Source: SCN-69-37 sp044507065 (GTDB lineage Bacteria; Acidobacteriota; Vicinamibacteria; Vicinamibacterales; SCN-69-37). Taken from it: a DNA stretch of 64,000 nucleotides. This document shows positions 60,272 to 64,000 of the stretch, one piece after another (position 1 is the first letter of the stretch; each line of letters starts with the position of its first letter). The stretch covers positions 1 through 64,000 of the forward strand of contig JBIQJY010000008.1 of assembly GCA_044507065.1 (NCBI GenBank), read 5' to 3'. The notes beneath the pieces were generated by a model. The model ran no database searches and was not told the DNA's origin. It was given only the letters and a program-made list of their open reading frames with translations. Made by a program: the position numbers and the translations under genes.

Positions 60272-62713
60272 ATGTTTGAACGCTACACGGAACGAGCGCG
60301 GCGCGTTCTGTTCTTCGCCCGCTACGAAGCCACGCAGCTTGGTAGCACGTCGATCGAGACCGAGCACCTCCTGCTGGGATTGATCCGCGAAGGCAAGGGC
60401 CTGACGAGCCGGATTTTTGCGCGGTCGCACCTGTCGCTCGAGAGCATCCGCAAGGAGATCGAGGGACGCACGGTATTCCGCGAGAAGGTCTCGACGTCGG
60501 TCGAGATTCCCTTCAGCACGGAAACCAAACGGGTCCTGCAGTTCGCGGCCGAAGAGGCCGACCGGCTGCTGCACACCTACATCGGGACCGAGCACCTGCT
60601 GCTGGGGATCCTGCGCGAAGAGCGTTCGGTCGCCGCCTCGATTCTCTATGAGAAGGGCATGCGGCTGGCGAGCGTGCGCGAGGACATCGTGCAGCTGCTC
60701 AACGAGAAGACCGCGCCGACCCGCCCGAAGGAGACGCCGCTGCTGGCCGAGTTCAGCCGCGACCTCACCGAGGCGGCGATGAAGAATCAGCTCGATCCGC
60801 TGGTCGGTCGACTGCTCGAAGTCGAGCGCGTCCAGCAGGTGCTCTGCCGGCGCACGAAGAACAATGCGGTGCTCATCGGCGAGCCGGGCGTCGGCAAGAC
60901 GGCCATCGTCGAGGGCCTGGCGCAGAAAGTAGTCTGCGGCGACGTGCCGCACTTCCTCGCCGACAAGCGCATCCTCGCCCTCGACATCTCGCTCATCGTG
61001 GCGGGCACGAAGTATCGGGGGCAGTTCGAAGAGCGCCTCAAGGCGATCATGAAGGAGCTCACCGAGAACCCGAACATCATCGTGTTCATCGACGAGCTGC
61101 ACACGCTGGTGGGCGCCGGGTCGGCCGAAGGGTCGCTCGATGCCGCCAACATCCTCAAGCCCGCGCTCTCGCGGGGCGAGATCCGGTGCGTGGGCGCAAC
61201 GACGCCGGCCGAGTACCGCAAGTACATCGAAAAGGATCGGTCGCTCGAGCGGCGGTTCCAGGCCGTGAAGGTCGATCCGCCGAGCGAAGCCGAGACCATC
61301 CAGGTGCTGATGGGCATCAAGGATCGGTACGAGGCGTTTCATCACGTCGAGTACTCGCGCGAGGCCATCGAGGCCGCCGTCTACCAGTCGAGCCGCTACA
61401 TCACCGACCGGTTCCTGCCCGACAAGGCCATCGACCTGATCGACGAGGCCGGGTCGCGGGCGAAGCTGCGCGACGCCGAGATGAGCGCCGAACTGGGGGA
61501 GATCAGCCGCGTGGTGCGGACGTCGGTCGAGGTCGATGGTGAGACGGACCTGAGCGGCGACAAGAACTGGGCAGCCTTTGCTGGCGCCGAGAGCGCGGAT
61601 CGCGATCAGGTCTCGATCGTTCGCGAGCGCGTCGACGTGAAGTCGGCGGCCACCCGCGTGCAGATTGGCAAGTCGGACATCGACGAGGTCGTGTCGAAGT
61701 GGACGGGCGTCCCGCTGATGTCGGTGACGGAGGACGAAGGCGGCAAGCTGCTGCGGATGGAAGAGGAACTGCACCGCCGCGTCATCAGCCAGGAGAAGGC
61801 CATCTCGGCCCTCGCCCGTGCCATTCGTCGATCGCGCGCCGGCCTGAAGAATCCGGCCCGCCCGGTGGGCAGTTTCGTGTTCCTCGGACCGACCGGCGTG
61901 GGCAAGACGGAGCTGGCGCGCGCGCTGGCGAGCTTCCTGTTCGGCAGCGACCACTCGCTCATCCGGTTCGACATGTCCGAGTACATGGAAAAGCACTCGG
62001 TCTCGAAGCTGATCGGATCACCGCCCGGGTACGTCGGGCACGAGGAGGGTGGTCAGCTCACCGAGAAGATCAAGCGCAACCCGTATTCGGTCGTGCTGCT
62101 CGACGAGATCGAGAAGGCGCATCCGGACCTGTTCAACATCCTGCTGCAGGTGTTCGAGGACGGCCACCTGACCGACGGCCTGGGGAATCGTGTCAATTTC
62201 AAGAACACGATCATCATCATGACGTCGAACATCGGCGCGCGCTTCATCCAGAAGAAGGCCGCGATGGGCTTCCAGTCGCCCGATACCCGCGACGTGCAGA
62301 AGTCGGTCACCGACATGGTGCTGGGCGAGGTCAAGCGGACGTTCAATCCCGAGTTCATCAACCGCATCGACGAACTCATCGTCTTCGATCCGCTGTCCGA
62401 CGACGACCTGCGCAAGATTGCCCGGCTGCTGATCGAGAGCCTGAACGCGCACCTCATCGACCGCGAACTGAAGCTCGACGTGCGCGACGAAGTGATCGAC
62501 TGGATTATCGACGCCACGTGTCGCGACCGGTCGTACGGTGCCAGGCCTCTGCGGCGCGCAATCCAGCGGTATATCGAAGACCCCCTGTCCGAGGCCCTGA
62601 TCCGTGGCGAGCTGCGGACCGGCGAGGTCGAAATCTACATGGAACACGGTGCTCTCGCCTGGAGGTCGTCGGGCCAGGACGAGGCCGGCCGGCGGCTCGC
62701 CGCCACCGTCTAA
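60272..62713 (+). CDS. clpC: ClpC-type AAA+ unfoldase
   Basis: 813 aa. N-domain with two repeats (1-150: TEHLLLGLIREG, TEHLLLGILREE), first AAA+ with GEPGVGKT (about 210), second AAA+ with GPTGVGKT (about 545), and a ClpP-docking loop with MGF (about 665). It unfolds proteins for ClpP. Between the AAA+ domains, where ClpC has a UVR-type coiled middle domain (pattern FEKAAxLRD), this protein has about 65 residues without that pattern (around 412-475). ClpC is the best family fit by N-domain and length; ClpA is less likely. An ATG at 60272 follows TTG at 60269. Confidence 0.9.
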   Translation: MFERYTERARRVLFFARYEATQLGSTSIETEHLLLGLIREGKGLTSRIFARSHLSLESIRKEIEGRTVFREKVSTSVEIPFSTETKRVLQFAAEEADRLLHTYIGTEHLLLGILREERSVAASILYEKGMRLASVREDIVQLLNEKTAPTRPKETPLLAEFSRDLTEAAMKNQLDPLVGRLLEVERVQQVLCRRTKNNAVLIGEPGVGKTAIVEGLAQKVVCGDVPHFLADKRILALDISLIVAGTKYRGQFEERLKAIMKELTENPNIIVFIDELHTLVGAGSAEGSLDAANILKPALSRGEIRCVGATTPAEYRKYIEKDRSLERRFQAVKVDPPSEAETIQVLMGIKDRYEAFHHVEYSREAIEAAVYQSSRYITDRFLPDKAIDLIDEAGSRAKLRDAEMSAELGEISRVVRTSVEVDGETDLSGDKNWAAFAGAESADRDQVSIVRERVDVKSAATRVQIGKSDIDEVVSKWTGVPLMSVTEDEGGKLLRMEEELHRRVISQEKAISALARAIRRSRAGLKNPARPVGSFVFLGPTGVGKTELARALASFLFGSDHSLIRFDMSEYMEKHSVSKLIGSPPGYVGHEEGGQLTEKIKRNPYSVVLLDEIEKAHPDLFNILLQVFEDGHLTDGLGNRVNFKNTIIIMTSNIGARFIQKKAAMGFQSPDTRDVQKSVTDMVLGEVKRTFNPEFINRIDELIVFDPLSDDDLRKIARLLIESLNAHLIDRELKLDVRDEVIDWIIDATCRDRSYGARPLRRAIQRYIEDPLSEALIRGELRTGEVEIYMEHGALAWRSSGQDEAGRRLAATV

Positions 62714-62798
62714 GCTCTACGATTTGCCGGTGGCGAGCCGGCCCCGCGGCCGCCACGAGGCGCGTCGCGGAGCTGCGGTTCGGCCGGGAGGAACCTGT

Positions 62799-64000
62799 GT
62801 GCGAATAGTTCTCCAAGTGTTGTTCGTCCTGGCGGTCCTGACCGCCGGGGCCACGCCAGCCGAGGCACAGGCCATTACGCCGTGCTCGGCCAGCGAGACA
62901 TCCACCAACCTGCCCCCGACCGACTCGGGCCCCCTCTACCGCTGCGTCCAGTTGATGGCGCACACCGACGGCGACCGCGTGACGGAAGCCGAGTCGATGA
63001 TCGAGCCGGCCACCTATGGCGCCGTGCTCACCCCGGCCTGGTCGCTGCGCAGCCAGAGCCGGTGGATGCCCTACGACGAAAGCCTCCTGCAGGCCGATTT
63101 CTGGAAGCTCTGGCGGACGGAGTTCCTCGAGGACCTGTGGATCGAGGTCATCGACGAGCCGTACGAGAACGGCGTCATGGGCAAGCACGTCATCTTCCAC
63201 TACGAGGAGCGAGCCCGCGTCAAGATTGTCGACTACGTCTCGGCCAACGACGACAAGCTGAAGGTCGACGTGTCGAAGATCGAGTCCACGCTGCGCGAGC
63301 AGGACGCGATGGTGCGGCTCGACTCGTTCGTCGACGAGGCCAGCCTGCGCAAGGTCATCGGTGTCATCCGCGAGTTGTACGCGGAGAAGGGGCACAACGA
63401 TGCGGTCGTGACGACCGAGCGGGCGCCGGTCGCGGGTGGGTCGAAGCTGATTCACCTGACGTTTCGCATCGATCCCGGGCCGAAGGTCGAGATTGCGGAA
63501 GTGATCTTCGAGGGCAACGAGGCATTCACCGACGGCAAGCTGCGCCGCCAGATGGCGCACAACAAGCCCAACGGATTCCTGGGCTTCATCGGTGATGCCA
63601 CCTACAACGAATCCCTCTATGCCGAAGACGCCGAGCGTGTCGGCGAGTTCTACAAGAAGAACGGCTACGCCATGGCCCAGGTGGGCCAGCCGGCGATCGA
63701 GACGATTCGCACCAACGAGGACAATACGCGCCGATGGATCCGGCTGCGGATCCCGGTGGACGAAGGCCAGCGGTACACCATCGGCAACTTCGAGATCACC
63801 GGTGAATCCAAGCTCGATCTGGACGCGGTCAAGACACTCTTCAAGATCGAGCCCGGCGACTTCTACAGCAGCGAGAAAATCCGCAAGGGGCTGGAGGAGG
63901 CGCGCAAGGCGTACAGCACGTTCGGATTCTGGCAGTTCGACTACCTTCCCGACCTGATGCCCCGCGGCATCGACCCGAACACCGGCCAGCCGATCGGCGA
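62799..64000 (+). CDS. bamA: Outer-membrane assembly protein BamA, 5' part
   Basis: The frame is open from the GTG at 62799 to the window edge, about 400 codons. Signal peptide (MRIVLQVLFVLAVLTAGA to about residue 26), then an Asp/Glu-rich N-terminal segment and at least three POTRA domains: GPKVEIAEVIFEGNEAFTDGKLRRQM (about 227-252), and RYTIGNFEITGESKLDLDAVKTLF (about 325-348), with earlier ARVKIVDYV. The beta barrel is beyond the window. It inserts barrels such as the product at 49599. GGGAGGAA lies five to six bases before the GTG, a strong site. Start chosen by this site and the signal sequence. Confidence 0.9.
   Translation, partial: MRIVLQVLFVLAVLTAGATPAEAQAITPCSASETSTNLPPTDSGPLYRCVQLMAHTDGDRVTEAESMIEPATYGAVLTPAWSLRSQSRWMPYDESLLQADFWKLWRTEFLEDLWIEVIDEPYENGVMGKHVIFHYEERARVKIVDYVSANDDKLKVDVSKIESTLREQDAMVRLDSFVDEASLRKVIGVIRELYAEKGHNDAVVTTERAPVAGGSKLIHLTFRIDPGPKVEIAEVIFEGNEAFTDGKLRRQMAHNKPNGFLGFIGDATYNESLYAEDAERVGEFYKKNGYAMAQVGQPAIETIRTNEDNTRRWIRLRIPVDEGQRYTIGNFEITGESKLDLDAVKTLFKIEPGDFYSSEKIRKGLEEARKAYSTFGFWQFDYLPDLMPRGIDPNTGQPIG

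Overview
The window is a dense, GC-rich bacterial chromosome segment with about 62 genes, almost no non-coding DNA, and no insertion sequence, prophage, CRISPR array, rRNA or tRNA that I could see. The best guess for the source is an Acidobacteriota, probably a Vicinamibacteria-like lineage. That is an inference from gene content: a VWFA-related protein of the kind named after Acidobacteria (18209-20242), a FecR protein with DUF6600-like repeats, a DUF6677-like membrane protein, an actinobacterial-style AdoK, and Gram-negative envelope genes (BamA, LolCD, Lnt, an outer-membrane barrel).

Layout. 1-9745 holds tdk behind an 8-bp tandem repeat, a CDP-alcohol phosphatidyltransferase, uvrC, and the run M50 protease-trpS-scpA-scpB-rluB with start/stop overlaps, then a small YtxH protein, an alpha/beta hydrolase and cmk. 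9755-14047 is a regulatory and stress-like block: a sigma-54 activator coupled to a degenerate histidine kinase, a divergent single-domain receiver behind a sigma-54-like promoter, an Lmo0937-type mini membrane protein, a YtxH protein, and a histone-H1-like protein with a DUF6335-like C-terminus. 14194-18153 has rpsA, an IHF/HU gene, a HIT hydrolase and an acyl-CoA dehydrogenase. 18209-23358 has the VWFA-related protein, a B12-dependent acyl-CoA mutase in two subunits and a receiver protein.

23444-32332 is mostly metabolism and translation: valS, nadC, birA, an unknown gene, a 23S rRNA m5U methyltransferase homologue, and argS/mobA on the other strand. 32342-42423 has a V4R-like protein, a TPR protein, a SPOR protein, lnt, prfB with its programmed frameshift, a class A PBP and the FecR/DUF6600 protein. 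42610-46125 is a chaperone operon (dnaK, a DnaJ-like gene with an HPG motif, hspR). 46186-50078 has a DnaC-like ATPase, hemW, two tandem secreted paralogues and a small outer-membrane barrel. 50143-55745 has a MeaB GTPase fused to a methylmalonyl-CoA epimerase domain, an MBL hydrolase, mtnP-adoK and a string of small membrane proteins. 55761-64000 has ribH-nusB-lysS-lolC-lolD, clpC and the 5' part of bamA, cut by the window edge.

How the parts fit. Many genes are coupled by ATGA, GTGA or TGATG overlaps. Many first genes of operons have a -10 element only 7-20 nt before the start codon and no Shine-Dalgarno, so short-leader or leaderless mRNAs look common. The most interesting signals are the isobutyryl-CoA-mutase-type active site of the mutase (Phe88/Gln206), the MeaB-epimerase fusion, the J protein lacking the HPD aspartate, the H1-like/DUF6335 protein, and the sigma-54 module next to it.
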